From Roridomyces roridus (lineage: Eukaryota > Basidiomycota > Agaricomycetes > Agaricales > Mycenaceae): DNA of 64,000 bases. Of this stretch, positions 43,541-54,333 are shown piece after piece. A program made the position numbers and the translations under genes. Positions within the stretch are counted from its first letter, which is position 1. Each line of letters starts with the position of its first letter. The stretch is from NCBI GenBank assembly GCA_029378245.1, contig JARKIF010000025.1, forward strand, positions 62,001 to 126,000. The letters are read 5' to 3'. The notes below the pieces were generated by a model that was not told where the DNA came from, ran no database searches, and worked only from the letters and a program-made list of their open reading frames with translations.

Positions 43541-44844
43541 TCAGTGGACATCGCACCGACTCCTAACCTGCGTGCGAGTACACATGGTGCTCGAGTTCAC
43601 AATTCGCTGAACCTCAATTCCCCGAGCTCTCTGCGTGCTCGTTTGGTCATCACGTCCCCCGACAACAACAGCCCGCGCATTCAACAATACCTGCCCGCCA
43701 TTCCATTAGCTCGCCGCTTTGAGTTCTCGGTTTCCAACGTACCAGTAGGCTGTTGGAGTACAACTTGCCGAGGGTCCAAGCCCCAGTACTGTAATACATG
43801 TACGTCGGGAATGCGAAAATAATGAATATCTGTGAGACAGCCACGAGGGCTTCGGCATGCGTGAGCGGGGGAATATCGCAGGCGAGGTATACTTGCCTGT
43901 AAGTGTCCCAGTGCCGATGGTCGCGCGGACAATGGCCGCCAGTCTATTCTTCATATGCGTGGACACAGGGGTTTCACGACGGAGCTACAGGTATCCCCAG
44001 CTGAATCTCGAGAGGAGGAAGTGCACGACTCACGTAGAAGATCATAGTCCCTGCAATCAAGACATCACAGCCAGCGCTGCCGACCAGCCACAGCTAAACC
44101 AGGGATCCAGGTATGCATGTACGTGACAGCGAATGTTCTTACAACGAGTGTAACTGGGAAGTAGGCGGGACGGTCTGCGTGGCCAGTTCGTGTGAGTATG
44201 ATGCCTTCCGCTACCGCGGCGGCGAATTGTAGAAGAGCCAGCTGTGGAACCAATCAGCTGGCAAACGGCAGAAATTTGGAATCTAGCTCGCACCCAGGTG
44301 ATCGTCGCACTGACGATCCTGGAACCTGAAAAAGAATAAAGCCGAAAAGCATAGAATATCTGGACGATGGCAGCGATAAGTCCGGACACGAGTAAAATGG
44401 CGAGGGTGATCCACGACTGGAGGATCTTGCGGTAAATATCCAGATTGCCGTCACCGAACCCGAAGTCACCGTAACTGTTACAATAGATCAACGAGGGAAC
44501 CGAATCGAGCCCAAGACGAACGCAGAATAAGCCATGAGTCCTGTGTGGAAAAGCTCCAAACACAATACGGCATATGCAGTGGCCTTGGTGACACTTCGGT
44601 CCTTGGGGAATGTGCAGTAGTAATAGTCTGGCGTTTTGTTTTGAGAATTCAGCGAAGTTTGGCAACCCACTGCGCTCGATTATACTCACAGACTTGAACG
44701 ATTAAGGATCCCATCAGGTCAGAGTTCATGAACATCCCCAGGAGCTGTAAAACGGTCCTCGCACAGTTCCTGGTAGGACGGTGAACCCACCCTCGGAGTC
44801 GTTCTGGTGGAGTCAAGGTGAATTCTCAGAGACAGCCGGGACAT
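43541..44844 (-). CDS. DUF6534 seven-helix membrane protein
   Basis: A multi-exon minus-strand gene of the basidiomycete DUF6534 family; the function of these seven-transmembrane proteins is unknown. The start ATG 44844 (MSRLSLRIHLDS) is supported by a 50-nt intron that leads directly to LLGMFMNSDLMGSLIVQ. Later exons give YYYCTFPKDRSVTKATAY, LDIYRKILQSWITLAILLVS, GLIAAIVQIFYAFRLYSFS, LALLQFAAAVAEGI, GSAGCDVLIAGTMIFY and NRLAAIVRATIGTGTLT. SQIFIIFAFPTYMYYSTGAW and the diagnostic GKLYSNSLL close to the end follow. A last intron joins that to LLNARAVVVGGRDDQTST and a polar tail ending at 43541. Exon boundaries in the middle are approximate. A second, damaged family member lies at 10810-12785. 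Confidence 0.78.
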
Positions 44845-44872
44845 ACAGTTCTGCAATATCCGGGGGTATGGA

Positions 44873-45188
44873 AGCGGTCATTAGAGAGGAGGGTTTAAAG
44901 CGAGCGTTCTTGGATGGCGCCACTTACATATACTCTCAGCTGCAGGTGGCACGCGGTGGCGCGCCCGAATTGCCGAATTCCCTGTCGTCAGGGTCGGACA
45001 GGGACGGTGTTGACTTTGAAACCCTAGGCGGCGCTATGAATAGACATATTGACTCCTGTCGCGCGGACTCGCTGAATGTTCAAGCGGCGGCGACTATGTG
45101 CCAGGGAATTGTCCATGCACGAGGCTTCATTGTTCAATGCGGAGATAGCCTGAAGCACTTTTTGGACCCTACCGTCTCCGGTCACTGA
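44873..45188 (+). other. Open frame of unknown status upstream of the LRR-like gene
   Basis: The + frame ending at the TGA 45186-45188 reads fairly protein-like (MEAVIREEGLKRAFLDGATY ... AAATMCQGIVHARGFI) but has no known domain. Its upstream end overlaps the first exon of the DUF6534 gene on the other strand. It may be an N-terminal part of the gene that follows or a chance frame. Confidence 0.25.
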
Positions 45189-45314
45189 AAGAGACGTCTA
45201 GGGACACGTCTTAGATGGGGAAACGACCACCAATTGCCCCAGAGTGTTGCGGTGGGCCGGTGGCCCAATTCCTCCGCCGGGTGTTCCTGGGTCTCACTCG
45301 GGTGCATAGTCGAG

Positions 45315-47547
45315 GCCCCCGATCACATTACCTCGTTCGAAGCAACCGTCCGGAGTTTCGGGAAATCCGAAATCGACCTGTTTTCTGTCGTTTTCCGCGG
45401 ACTCGAGAGGATGAGCGTCACAGTCCAGGACTCACATGGCCGGAGTATCGAGGTCAGTTCGTTTGGCGTGCCCTGCGGTTGGTGTTTATAATGTACTGAC
45501 CTCCGAAACTAGGCATTCTCAAATGTCATGTTTATAGTAGCGGCCGATCCGGTCCTTTCGTTGGGTCTCACTCATCTTGTGCTGAGGTGGGCGGGTGTGA
45601 GCGACCGGGAGGGTCTTCATGGGGATACGCTGACGAATGTGCTCTAAACCCAAGGGAGAAACCCAACACCACTGTATCGTATACGGTGGTACACAGGAAT
45701 AAGCAAGTAGCTTATTTAGTGAACCAACACAGACACGAGCTCGTAGCGAGTGTATTCAATCGAGTGTTCAGATGAGTAAAAGTCCCAATACAGGTCCTTA
45801 TACAGGTAGTAGGTTGTGGAGGGAGAAAGTAATAAGTTTATTCCGAAGGAAAGTGGTATTTCCAAGGGACGGGTATTACAGCGGTTTTCAAAACTGTATA
45901 CGGGTTTGATACAGTGCTCCACCTTCGTTTGTGTTGACCTCTGTGTGCCGGTGAGTCTGCTTCGACTCCAGTCTCCTGCCCGGAAAGGGAAATCCCGTCT
46001 AGCACAGCACAGCTCTTGAATTAAGTTGTGGAGTTGAGTGGAGCAGAAGCTCGACTCTCCGTCAAACAAAGGTCATCAAAGACGAACGTGCAGCGAGGCT
46101 CCAAACCCGTATACAGTTTTGAAAACGGCTGTAGGTTCAGTCGAGACTGGAACAAGCAACCCTTTTGGTAGATTGTATAGCTTCTCAGCTGTAGTTGATA
46201 AGATTGATGTAGTAGATGGGTTGGTGGTCAAACACCGATCGTATTCCTTATTCCGAAACTTCGCAACTCGATTCTACTCTTCTTCCCGACTGGTACTGAG
46301 ATTCCCTAGTCAAATACGACGATGTTCCAACGACTTGACTTGACTGATTGCTTAATAGATTCTTGATTGAGGCGAGTACGACGATTTGGTTTCAACGACG
46401 ATTCCGATTCCGATTCAAAATAATATGATTCCAACTAGTACAAACTTTAAGAAGCCACTATCCAACACAGTGCACCTCGAAAGCCCAAGCACAACCCTTT
46501 AGAGACGCTAATGCGTACAACAGACGGGGGTGATTGTTCGGCCTCCAAGGGAACACTCTACCTAGTTATATACAAGTCCGGCAATCTAATAAATAATACA
46601 GGAATGCGAACTTGGCAACGCAATTAGGGTATCCTTGCTATTTCATTGGTCTACAGGTTGTATGGCGCCATCCTCGCACCATCCCAAGCTCAGTCAGCCG
46701 TCGATCCATCATGTTTCAGTTTGGTAAGGCTGATGCCGAGGGTCGGAAGTCGAGTTCCATTATTCCCATCTTTCCTCTTCTGCGCTATCATTCCAGGACC
46801 GAATAGTACTGGTCCGTAGCTTTAATTCAATACCCACATCTTGGGTATCCCGTCGTTAAAGACACCATTCCGAAGCTCGCAAGTAGTGATTCCAGAGTGC
46901 TCCCGTGTTCCGATATCACGGACCAGGCACACGATCTTCCGGCGCCATCATTCCGGTTGGTAATGACTCCAGCTGAGGCCTCGATCGTGATCGATGACTC
47001 AACCGTCCGCTTATTCCCAATTGCTGCTAATTCCCTTGTAACCATCGGATTGAACCAGAGCTCAACGACTTGGTTACAAGATATTCCCATTGGTAAGAGG
47101 ACTAGCACGAACTCCTACGTGTTTCGGAGTGGGTCCGTCAGTCATCTTAGGTTCCCCTTCGACCTGTACAGTACACCATGCATCGTAATCCTACTAGCTG
47201 CTTCTGGGCTCAGCACTAGCGCTCTCGTGAGATGATACTACTGTTGGTTATAAGAGAAATCGCGAAATTTCACGTATTCCTAGCGTGTTCATTTTGCAGG
47301 CGTATCAACGCTTCGCAGTGCGCTTGCCTCACTAAGGAGCCAGTATCCTGGCCTCACCTCGGTTTGGATTGACGGATGCGGCTTTTTGCTCGCGTGGTGC
47401 AAGTTGAATGGTACGATGGAGGACATTGTCGCCGAGACGGCCGGTACGTCCAACCAACTGATACTGTGGAACTTATACTGAATGATGTGCATTTTAGGGG
47501 AGGCTCGGGATGCGCGCCAGAGGTTTGAAGGTTTCTGGGAGGTCTAG
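45315..47547 (+). CDS. C-terminal part of an F-box/LRR-like protein, with a 1.7-kb TE-swollen intron
   Basis: Four exons of an LRR-like C-terminal region are visible. They are 45315-45452 (PDHITSFEATVRSFGKSEID ... MSVTVQDSHGRSIE), 45513-45594 (AFSNVMFIVAADP, LTHLVLRWAG), 47300-47443 (STLRSALASLRSQYPGLTSV, DGCGFLLAWCKLNGTMEDI) and 47498-47547 (EARDARQRFEGFWEV, stop). The third intron, 45595-47299, starts GTGTGA and ends TTTTGCAG, and the phase is right, so the coding sequence may still be spliced despite 1705 bp of inserted DNA where neighbours have ~50 bp. No N-terminal F-box was found, so the gene may be 5'-truncated. A paralogue faces it tail-to-tail at 47701-48110. Confidence 0.55.
45889..46131. 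repeat. Inverted repeat inside the large intron
   Basis: GTTTTCAAAACTGTATACGG at about 45894 recurs inverted at about 46107-46126; weaker similarity extends each arm to ~90 bp with a ~60 bp centre. It lies in the 1.7-kb intron and probably belongs to the inserted, possibly LTR-retrotransposon-derived, sequence. No element ends were identified. Confidence 0.45.
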
Positions 47548-47700
47548 ATGTCGCCATTCCCATATCCCGTTATTGTAACCTCATTATCACCTATCGCTGT
47601 TTTGAACGTGTTCGTTCCACTGCCTTTCCACCACCACTTTTTTGGCGGCACGAGTGTATGTGTACTTGAATATATTCGAACAGACATACAAGGACGAAAT

Positions 47701-48110
47701 CTAGACCTCCCAGAACTCGGGAAACCTCTCGCGCACGACCTCGGCCTCCTCTTTCAGGCGCATAATTGAGTGTGAGATTTGAACATTGAGTTGATTAGAC
47801 TCACCGGCCGTCTCAGCAACAATATCTTCCTCCACCATACCACCCAACTTGCGCCAAGCGAGCAAAAAGACAGATCCGTCGAGCCACACCGACGTGAGAC
47901 TCGGACACTTGCGCGACAACGAGGCTGACGCGTTTCGAACCCTATCCATCCGAAAACTCCGCACGTCGGCGTTGGCGTTGGAGTCGGAGTCGGAGTCGGA
48001 GTCGGAGTCAGAGTCAGAGTCGGCTTCGGGCTCCCATCTCAGCACAAGGTAAGTGAGGCCCAGCGGAAGGACTGGTTCCGCCTCCAATCTGGCAATCATG
48101 TGGAACGCCT
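47701..48110 (-). pseudogene. Second copy of the F-box/LRR-like gene end, 5'-truncated
   Basis: On the minus strand the blocks LPLGLTYLVLRW, SLTSVWLDGSVFLLAWRKLG, VEEDIVAETAG and EAEVVRERFPEFWEV match, in order, the exons of the + strand gene at 45315-47547. A short GT-AG intron sits at the same place before EAEVV. A Ser-Asp repeat encoded by a GAGTCG-type microsatellite (47981-48023) has expanded in the first block. Similarity stops at about 48110, where unrelated repeat sequence begins, so the 5' part is gone. Confidence 0.6.
47981..48023. repeat. GAGTCG hexanucleotide microsatellite
   Basis: About seven tandem GAGTCG/GAGTCA units. On the minus strand they encode a Ser-Asp dipeptide run in the truncated LRR-like copy. 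Confidence 0.85.
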
Positions 48111-48180
48111 AGTTGCTGCGGTCAATACAAGTACCAAACGGAAAACAAAGACAGTTGACCGTCGATTTCGGATTTCCTGA

Positions 48181-48482
48181 CAGTGAGGGTGGTGACCAAG
48201 AGGCACGCAGATCAGAAATGTCAGACATTGGGTATCGTGAGAGAGTTTTGACATCCCAAAAAGGAAGTCCAGTGATGCCAATGTTTTTTGTGCATAACAA
48301 GACATTCTGAGCAACTTTCAAAAAAAAAATTTCGGGGTCAGACACCCCTCCCTACGTAATGATTTGATCGGATCACGTCAATTTTGGCGGGAACGATCAG
48401 TCGCATCAGTGTTGACCCGAAACTCTCTCACGACAACCCGATGTTGACAGTTCCTGATCTGCGTGCCCCTTGGTGGTGACTG
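48181..48482. repeat. Inverted repeat with ~70-bp arms
   Basis: Arms 48181-48250 and 48415-48482 are inverted copies sharing GGCACGCAGATCAG and CGTGAGAGAGTTT, separated by ~165 bp. No coding capacity; the pair lies where the truncated LRR-like copy ends and may belong to the element that cut it. Confidence 0.55.
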
Positions 48483-49414
48483 TGAACGAGGCAATGTGTT
48501 CGCTGAGCGTCCAGATGGGGAGGAAGAATCGCAGAGTACCAGTGGGACCGGAGAATGAGTGGAGGAGTGGAAAAATCCGGGAGAGCTCGCTGCACACCGA
48601 ATTTGCCCATGATTTATGAATCGTGAGAACGAATTCCAGGAGCCGGAGCGCAGGGCTCAGTAAGTGTAGTCTGTGTGGAGGAGCAGCGTAGGTCGACAAG
48701 TGCATACAGTGCCCGTCACCACATCACGGTTCCTGATTTGGCAGGGATGTTTATCAAATCTTTGACCACTAATTACATTTTGGTCTGAGGTTCAATGGAC
48801 TCAAAAACTGCTGGAAACATATCTAAGGAGGCCTAAGAACATACCCTGTGGTCCTCAGGTCCATCAGACAACATTTTGTTTTTTCACGACGGAAAAAGTG
48901 AAACAAACCCTAATGATCCGATCAATTACTGCTAAGCTGTCGGTTTGATCCGATCAATTTAGGGTTACACTCACGTGCCACTCGGCTCGGCTGCCAATGT
49001 CGACCCGGCACCCCTTCCACATTGGCTGGCAGGACTTCCCAGGTCAAAGGGGATGCCCTGGAACAACATATCTGGTGAATTGGAGGCCAACCCGGGTCAG
49101 ACAACCCCAAAAACAGCAGTTGAAATTTTTTCAGACCTCGAAAAAAGTGAAACACCGTGGGAAAAATTGAGATCAGGGTCTCAATCGCATTATTTTGGTC
49201 GGTTTCCTTCCAAAAATAAATACGAGAAAATGCACAAAAATTTCCTTGATGGTGAATGACAGGTGTCGGAGAAGTGCCGACTGGCACTGTAGCATGAGAA
49301 GCACAAGACTTCTGGAGGGCAGCGAGCACCAGGCAGAGAGCGCGCCGAGTGTCGTGGTCGGGAACAAGTGCCAAGGGGTGACAAAAATGGTAAGCATGTG
49401 ATGACGGGAGATTA
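48483..49414. other. Gap without a supported gene
   Basis: Repeat-like DNA with several GATCCGATCAA-type motifs (48363, 48917, 48948) but no element ends, and no open frame with a recognisable product. Confidence 0.35.
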
Positions 49415-49844
49415 GATGGGTTGTGCAAAAGCCGCATGAACCGCATGCGGCTCTGTGCGGCTTTTTGGCATTGTGCAAAGCCGCACAAGAAACGTGACTG
49501 CCGATGGACTGGTGATGGACATCGGATCAAATTATCGCATCCCGCGAGTGATTATCCATCTTGCCGAGTGCCGGATCAAATGAGACCACCCACAGGAAGC
49601 ACTTCTCACGACAATCTGGAAGAGCTCCACCATGACCTCAGCATGGTGTCCAAGCGCAATTCATCAAGTCTTGCTTCACATGGGCTCCACACTCGCCGTG
49701 GACGAACACAGGCCGTGTTCGGCACTCTCTCGGCACGGCGTGCGGCATCGGAGGCCGTGTACATGAGAAATAACCACCGACACAAAGCCGCACGCGGCTT
49801 TGCACAATGCCATAAAAAGCCGCGCGGCTTTTGCACAACCCATC
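49415..49844. mobile_element. MITE, 430 bp, TA target duplication
   Basis: Terminal inverted repeats begin GATGGGTTGTGCAAAAGCCG at both ends and continue for ~60 bp with small gaps. TA flanks both sides (49413-49414 and 49845-49846). Subterminal DNA is built from GCCGC-containing repeats such as GCATTGTGCAAAGCCGC. No coding capacity. TA duplication and size fit a Tc1/mariner-type MITE. Confidence 0.65.
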
Positions 49845-49846
49845 TA

Positions 49847-51169
49847 TTAACGGCAATCAGCGGCTCGAGAGTCCAGACTCCAGACTCGTTCGCGATCCGA
49901 TCACCCTCCCTCTTGTTTCATACCGTCATCATCATGAGCTTTCTTGAGTCTTGTGCACGGTTTCTCTTCGGAATGGGGCTCGAAGACTCCCTGGTACTTA
50001 CTCGCTGGTGACTCGGAGTCTGGTCCCTTCTTCCTGCTGCACAGCGATTCACCATTGATTCTGACCGGCAACTTCATCCAAGGTCAAAGATGCTTGCTGT
50101 ATAATTGGTTAGAGGTAATCTCATCTTGTGCGACAAGACTCAAGAGCTGCAAACCCAGATGTTCTCGCCGTTGACAAGCTTACCGTATGCATCTGGACCA
50201 AAGGTTGGAGCCAGCAGGATCGGAAAGTCAACGTGCCTAGGCATGGCGTGAACGGAATTGGAGCATATGTGCATCGTGTACTCTAACCGCCACCGGCAAA
50301 CTGTGGACGCGGTGAGAAACAAGCTTGCGTGGCCGGGCTCAAAGCTCCCGATCTCAAGTTTTGCCGCTATTTGGGGCTTCGAATCTCTTCTCCAACTGTT
50401 CATCTGGCTTCGGAGTTCTCACTGGCTCCCACTGGAAACGAGCTGTTCATCACATCCAAATGTAGGATCCCTCACATGCGCAAGGAATGCGGGGCTTGAG
50501 CACTCAAGGAGAATCAATCACCGAAAAAGGAAGTTCACACCTAAGATTACAGATGATACTGCTACGCGGCTCTGGAACGGCTCGGGATCTCATCTGTTTC
50601 TGGAGTGTCCTCGTTTTCAAGTTTTCAACTCTTCTTGCCTGCCTCTCCCAGCAACTGGCGGTTCATTCTATCGGGTCACGGCCGTATGTCTCAATCTCAA
50701 GCCACGTATGCACTAAGACTCATATGCAATCTCGCGCCGTAATCAGCACCGGCAACAATACGATCCCTTGCATCGCAATTTTGGACCACCTCGGCTTCCG
50801 ACATATCATTCAAATACTGCGGCTGGTGGCTAGGTAACTGATCCCTTGCGAGTTCTTTCCCTTCATCTCGACCCCACCATCGCACACATTGTACTCCTCG
50901 AGTCTCCGCAGGAAGCTTCCTCCGCCTCAGTCGAGGCATTCTAACAGTACGCTATGTCAGTTTCGCCATTGTCCGTCCTGATTTGTTTATAGCTGTAGGT
51001 TGGTACCCGGACAACACGCCGTGATATCCATACACTCTGGGCAATTCCGACACGACAAAATGTGTAGGCGCAGACGTGAGGGTCCGCGACCTGGAAAGGT
51101 GCTTCAGTGGCGAGCCGCTGCAAGTTGTAGCCTGGTATTTCAATTACGCTGTCCCATTTCGCGATGCAG
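49847..51169. other. Gap; first exon of the next gene not resolved
   Basis: No gene supported. A frame at 50951-50991 (MSVSPLSVLICL) could be the signal-peptide exon of the membrane protein downstream, but I could not find a splice that joins it in frame. The rest shows only short frames. Confidence 0.3.
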
Positions 51170-52765
51170 ACTTTTCAACGGTCTTCAGCTAAACAATGAT
51201 TCAGGCGAGGACCCTTGCCAAGTGGACAACTTCTGTTCACTGCTGAACGTGAACTCGACGGAGGACCAGATCGATTGTTTCTGCACAAGCGCTGCCTACC
51301 TTGTCGTTTCTGCATGCGACTTTTGTTCAGAACAACTAGCCAGAAAGTGAGCCGTTACCAAATGACTGAGGGTCCGCAAAACTAAACGGTTTTGAAGCTG
51401 GACGACCTACGCCGAAACCGCTGGTTGTGGGAACAACACAACTCCTGACCCGTTCGTTCCTCGATTCATCTCAAACACCTGTTTTTTGTCTGATTTGATC
51501 CAGCTGGATCAAATCAGACAAAAAACAGGTACGGGGAGGGGATACGTCTGCAGACGTATCCCCTCCCCGTTGCCCTGTCAGTTCTACATCTACGCATTCC
51601 AGTGCTCCTCCTCATTCTCGAATTCTAGCCGAAAGCACGGCGCTCCCGTCTTGGGTGTTGGCCATGGTTTCTGCCACCCCTTCGGTTAGTCATTTGTTCC
51701 AAGTCAGAGGCACCTCCCTGCTCACTAAACACGATTCAGGCGACAGATTTCGACGTGAGGGCTGCGACCCGCCTCGCTCTTTCCATATCCAGTGCCAAAA
51801 TACCACCCGCTTTCACTTCAGCGCCAGAAACCACCACCTTTTCATCCACACCGTTACGCTTACCGAGCGTTTCGATTCAGAGGCTACCGAGCCCTGAATT
51901 GTCTCAATCGACGCCCCAAGTCAAACCCATATCAAGTTCGATTTCCCAACTTCCGGCGGGGTCATCTCAATCTACCGGCGAATCGTCTCAACCCACCCCC
52001 GGATCATCTCAACCAGTAGTCAGTTTGGTGCAATTCACATCGGAATCCGCCTCGTCTCAATCTACAACGACGGCAGCTTCAGAGTCGGGCCCGTCTACAG
52101 CGCCGCCCAGTACTCCAGCGTCAAGCAGCGCATTATTTCAATCCACAGTGTCACCTGGACTTGCTCCTGGTCCGACGTCTTCTGACGGCTCCCACAAGTC
52201 GGTAATCTCCATGGGATCCAAAGTCGGGATCGTCCTCGGAAGCACTTTGATTGTGCTATGTATGGCTGTGGTGCTTCTCGTCGTCCGACGTCGCCGTCGG
52301 CCTGACGGTGCCAGCCTTGCGGCCCAAGTTGACCCCTTTCTAGAAAATCAGGATATCCCTGGCGACGAGGTCCCCCGCCCATATCCCATTCATCTATACC
52401 CAGACCCACCTTTCTCCGACAAACGCGTCACCGCGCTGGCAAGCGTCCGACGCCGGTACCTCGAACACGAGATGCGAGCCGCTCGGGAGAGGATAGAACA
52501 CATGAAATCGCGACGGGAATGGCCTGTGTCGTTCTTGTCTCTCCTCCGCGTTGCTACTCGTCGACGAACGGAGTCTGAAACGATTTCGCGGTTGCGAGAG
52601 CAGATTGCTGCGCAAGAGGCACGAATTCAGGAGTTGGAGGCCGAAATGACTTCACCGTGGGCTCTTGGGCTTTCGGATGAGCCGCCGCCGGGGTATTTGG
52701 ACTCGCAGGAGGGCGCGCGCCGCGCGGGGGAGATGTTGAATGTTCAAGTAGGCAGGGAATTGTAG
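51170..52765 (+). CDS. Single-pass membrane protein with Cys-rich ectodomain and Ser/Thr-rich stalk
   Basis: The model is 51170-51346, 51398-51480, 51629-51684 and 51740-52765; the first exon with the signal peptide is missing. The ectodomain has CQVDNFCSLLNVNS and STEDQIDCFCTSAAYLVVSA, then WTTYAETAGCG and STALPSWVLAMVSATPS, a layout I recall from a basidiomycete family of putative cell-surface proteins. A long Ser/Thr/Pro/Gln-rich stalk follows, then one membrane helix (VGIVLGSTLIVLCMAVVLLV) and a basic stop-transfer RRRRR. The cytoplasmic part has a predicted coiled coil (ISRLREQIAAQEARIQELEA) and a PPPGYLD motif that could bind WW domains. The intron at 51481-51628 is three times the usual size because it holds two perfect palindromes; its donor lies within the first of them. 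Confidence 0.7.
51477..51530. repeat. Perfect 54-bp palindrome (27-bp arms, no spacer)
   Basis: The sequence from 51477 reads ACCTGTTTTTTGTCTGATTT and continues to the centre GATCCAG|CTGGATC at 51503/51504, then returns as the exact reverse complement to ...AACAGGT at 51530. I compared all 27 positions by eye and found no mismatch. It spans the predicted exon end (ACCT) and the donor GTTTTT. Confidence 0.95.
51531..51570. repeat. Perfect 40-bp palindrome (20-bp arms), directly abutting the first
   Basis: The left arm ACGGGGAGGGGATACGTCTG (51531-51550) is followed at once by its exact reverse complement (51551-51570), centre CTG|CAG. It begins at the base after the first palindrome ends, and the two have unrelated arm sequences. 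Confidence 0.95.
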
Positions 52766-53465
52766 CATCTCGAGATCTGCCCTGATATCGATTAGCACAC
52801 TGTCATTCTAAATCAAATAATTCAATTCCTCGCTCACTCACACATATGAAATGGAGTTGTGTAATAAGGATTGGGAACAGCGAAACGGGAAGTCGATTGG
52901 GATCATGCCGATTAATTTTACAAACTTGGGTGAATATATCTAAGGATCCTCCGTCCATGGAATGGTACCTTCTAGCCCATCCCAAGGTGTGGCACGGCGG
53001 AGTAACCGAAAAGTCTTCGTCCCCGGTCCTCCAGGTCCCGTCCAAGAGCGCCGAGTTCCTTTTCGGAATCTATCTAGTGTTAGCTGATCACAATTTCGAC
53101 GTTGCGTCGACGGGGTCTCTGAATCATTCAATCGACGCCGCTGCCATCGGTGCACATACCACCCGTTCATCATTGGCAATGGCATCTTTGTTGTGCCGTG
53201 TATTCTATCCTATCCTATCCTATCCAACAGAGTCCCGGCCCGGCATGCCATCGGCAGTGTCAGGCAGGATTTAGCGTTTTTGTGTGAGCGAAGTAGGATG
53301 CCAGCAGTAGTTGACACAATGCCTTACATTTCGACAAAAAAAACTATTACATTTCAGTGGAAACACAAAAAATTGACCGAATCGCAAGCGCGGCGGCCAC
53401 GAGTATGGTGGGACTACTGAATAGTGGACCCATAGAACCCTGTCCACATTCATCATTAGCTGTAG
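52766..53465. other. Gap between convergent genes
   Basis: No gene supported. Contains a short CCTAT tandem run at about 53205-53224. Confidence 0.4.
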
Positions 53466-54333
53466 CTATCCCGACTTCCTGCATGAACACTCACAATACA
53501 TCGCCGCATATTTGACAGAAATCGGAGACTCTCCAACTTGGCACTAAGAATACTGGATCAGTCGAAAGACAGCGGGGAGGAAGAATTGTGTATACGGAAG
53601 ACGGAGGTGATCCGTTGACGGTATCAATACGGAACACTTGCTTTGCGAGGTTGCCCTGAACATTGTTCAACTCCAGCCAGTCAATCGCAGGCGGTCCCGC
53701 GGGCGAGGGTATGTCCCCCGCTTTAGCGGCGATGACAAACGCATCTGGATGTCCTGCGAGCGAGGCGGAGGTAAAGTCGAATTTGGGGCTCACGCCAGAT
53801 CCCGAGGGCGAGGGAACGAAATAATGCTTGGTGATTTGAGTATGCGGACGTCGTTCGCGATGTAGATCATTATCATACCTGGCCGAGAACGAGCGGGGTG
53901 TGAAGCGGGGCGAGGATGTTGATTATGCCTTGGATGGTGGTGGCCGGAGGGAGCTGAGACCACAAAGCAAACGCATTCTGAGGGAGACCCGCAAATTGTG
54001 CGGTGCCATAGAGGCAGGAGATGTCGAACAGCTCGGCGACGGCACCGACATTTCTGTGTGAATGGATCGTGAATATTATGGTTACGGACAAGAACGCTCG
54101 TACGTCCATGTACCGCTGCTCGCGCAGGTGTAGTTTTGCACACCGATTGCGAGCGCGATGTAAGATGGGCCCTCCGACGGCGCGACGAGCATGGTTTGGT
54201 TGTCTGGGAGGATGATTTGGGCATTCGTGGTGGAGCAGATCCCACTTTCCTGGCGCGGGAGTAGCGCCTGAGAAGGAAAGTTGAGAGCCGACACAGTTGC
54301 GAGGAAGAGAGAGAGTCGGGCGAAGCTGAACAT
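53466..54333 (-). CDS. Secreted DUF3455 protein
   Basis: A small secreted fungal protein of the DUF3455 family; the function is unknown. On the minus strand the start ATG 54333 opens a signal peptide (MFSFARLSLFLATVSALNF). Then come LPDNQTMLVAPSEGPSYIAL and YTCASSGTW, joined over an intron to NVGAVAELFDISC. After a second intron follow VSPKFDFTSASLAGHPDAFV, AAKAGDIPSPAGPPAIDWLE and LAKQVFRIDTVNG, typical of the family. The last intron ends at an unusual ATTCTTAG acceptor and joins SS to CQVGESPISVKYAAMY, which restores the expected family C-terminus; the stop is at 53466-53468. The final ~10 residues run past the normal end. Confidence 0.8.
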
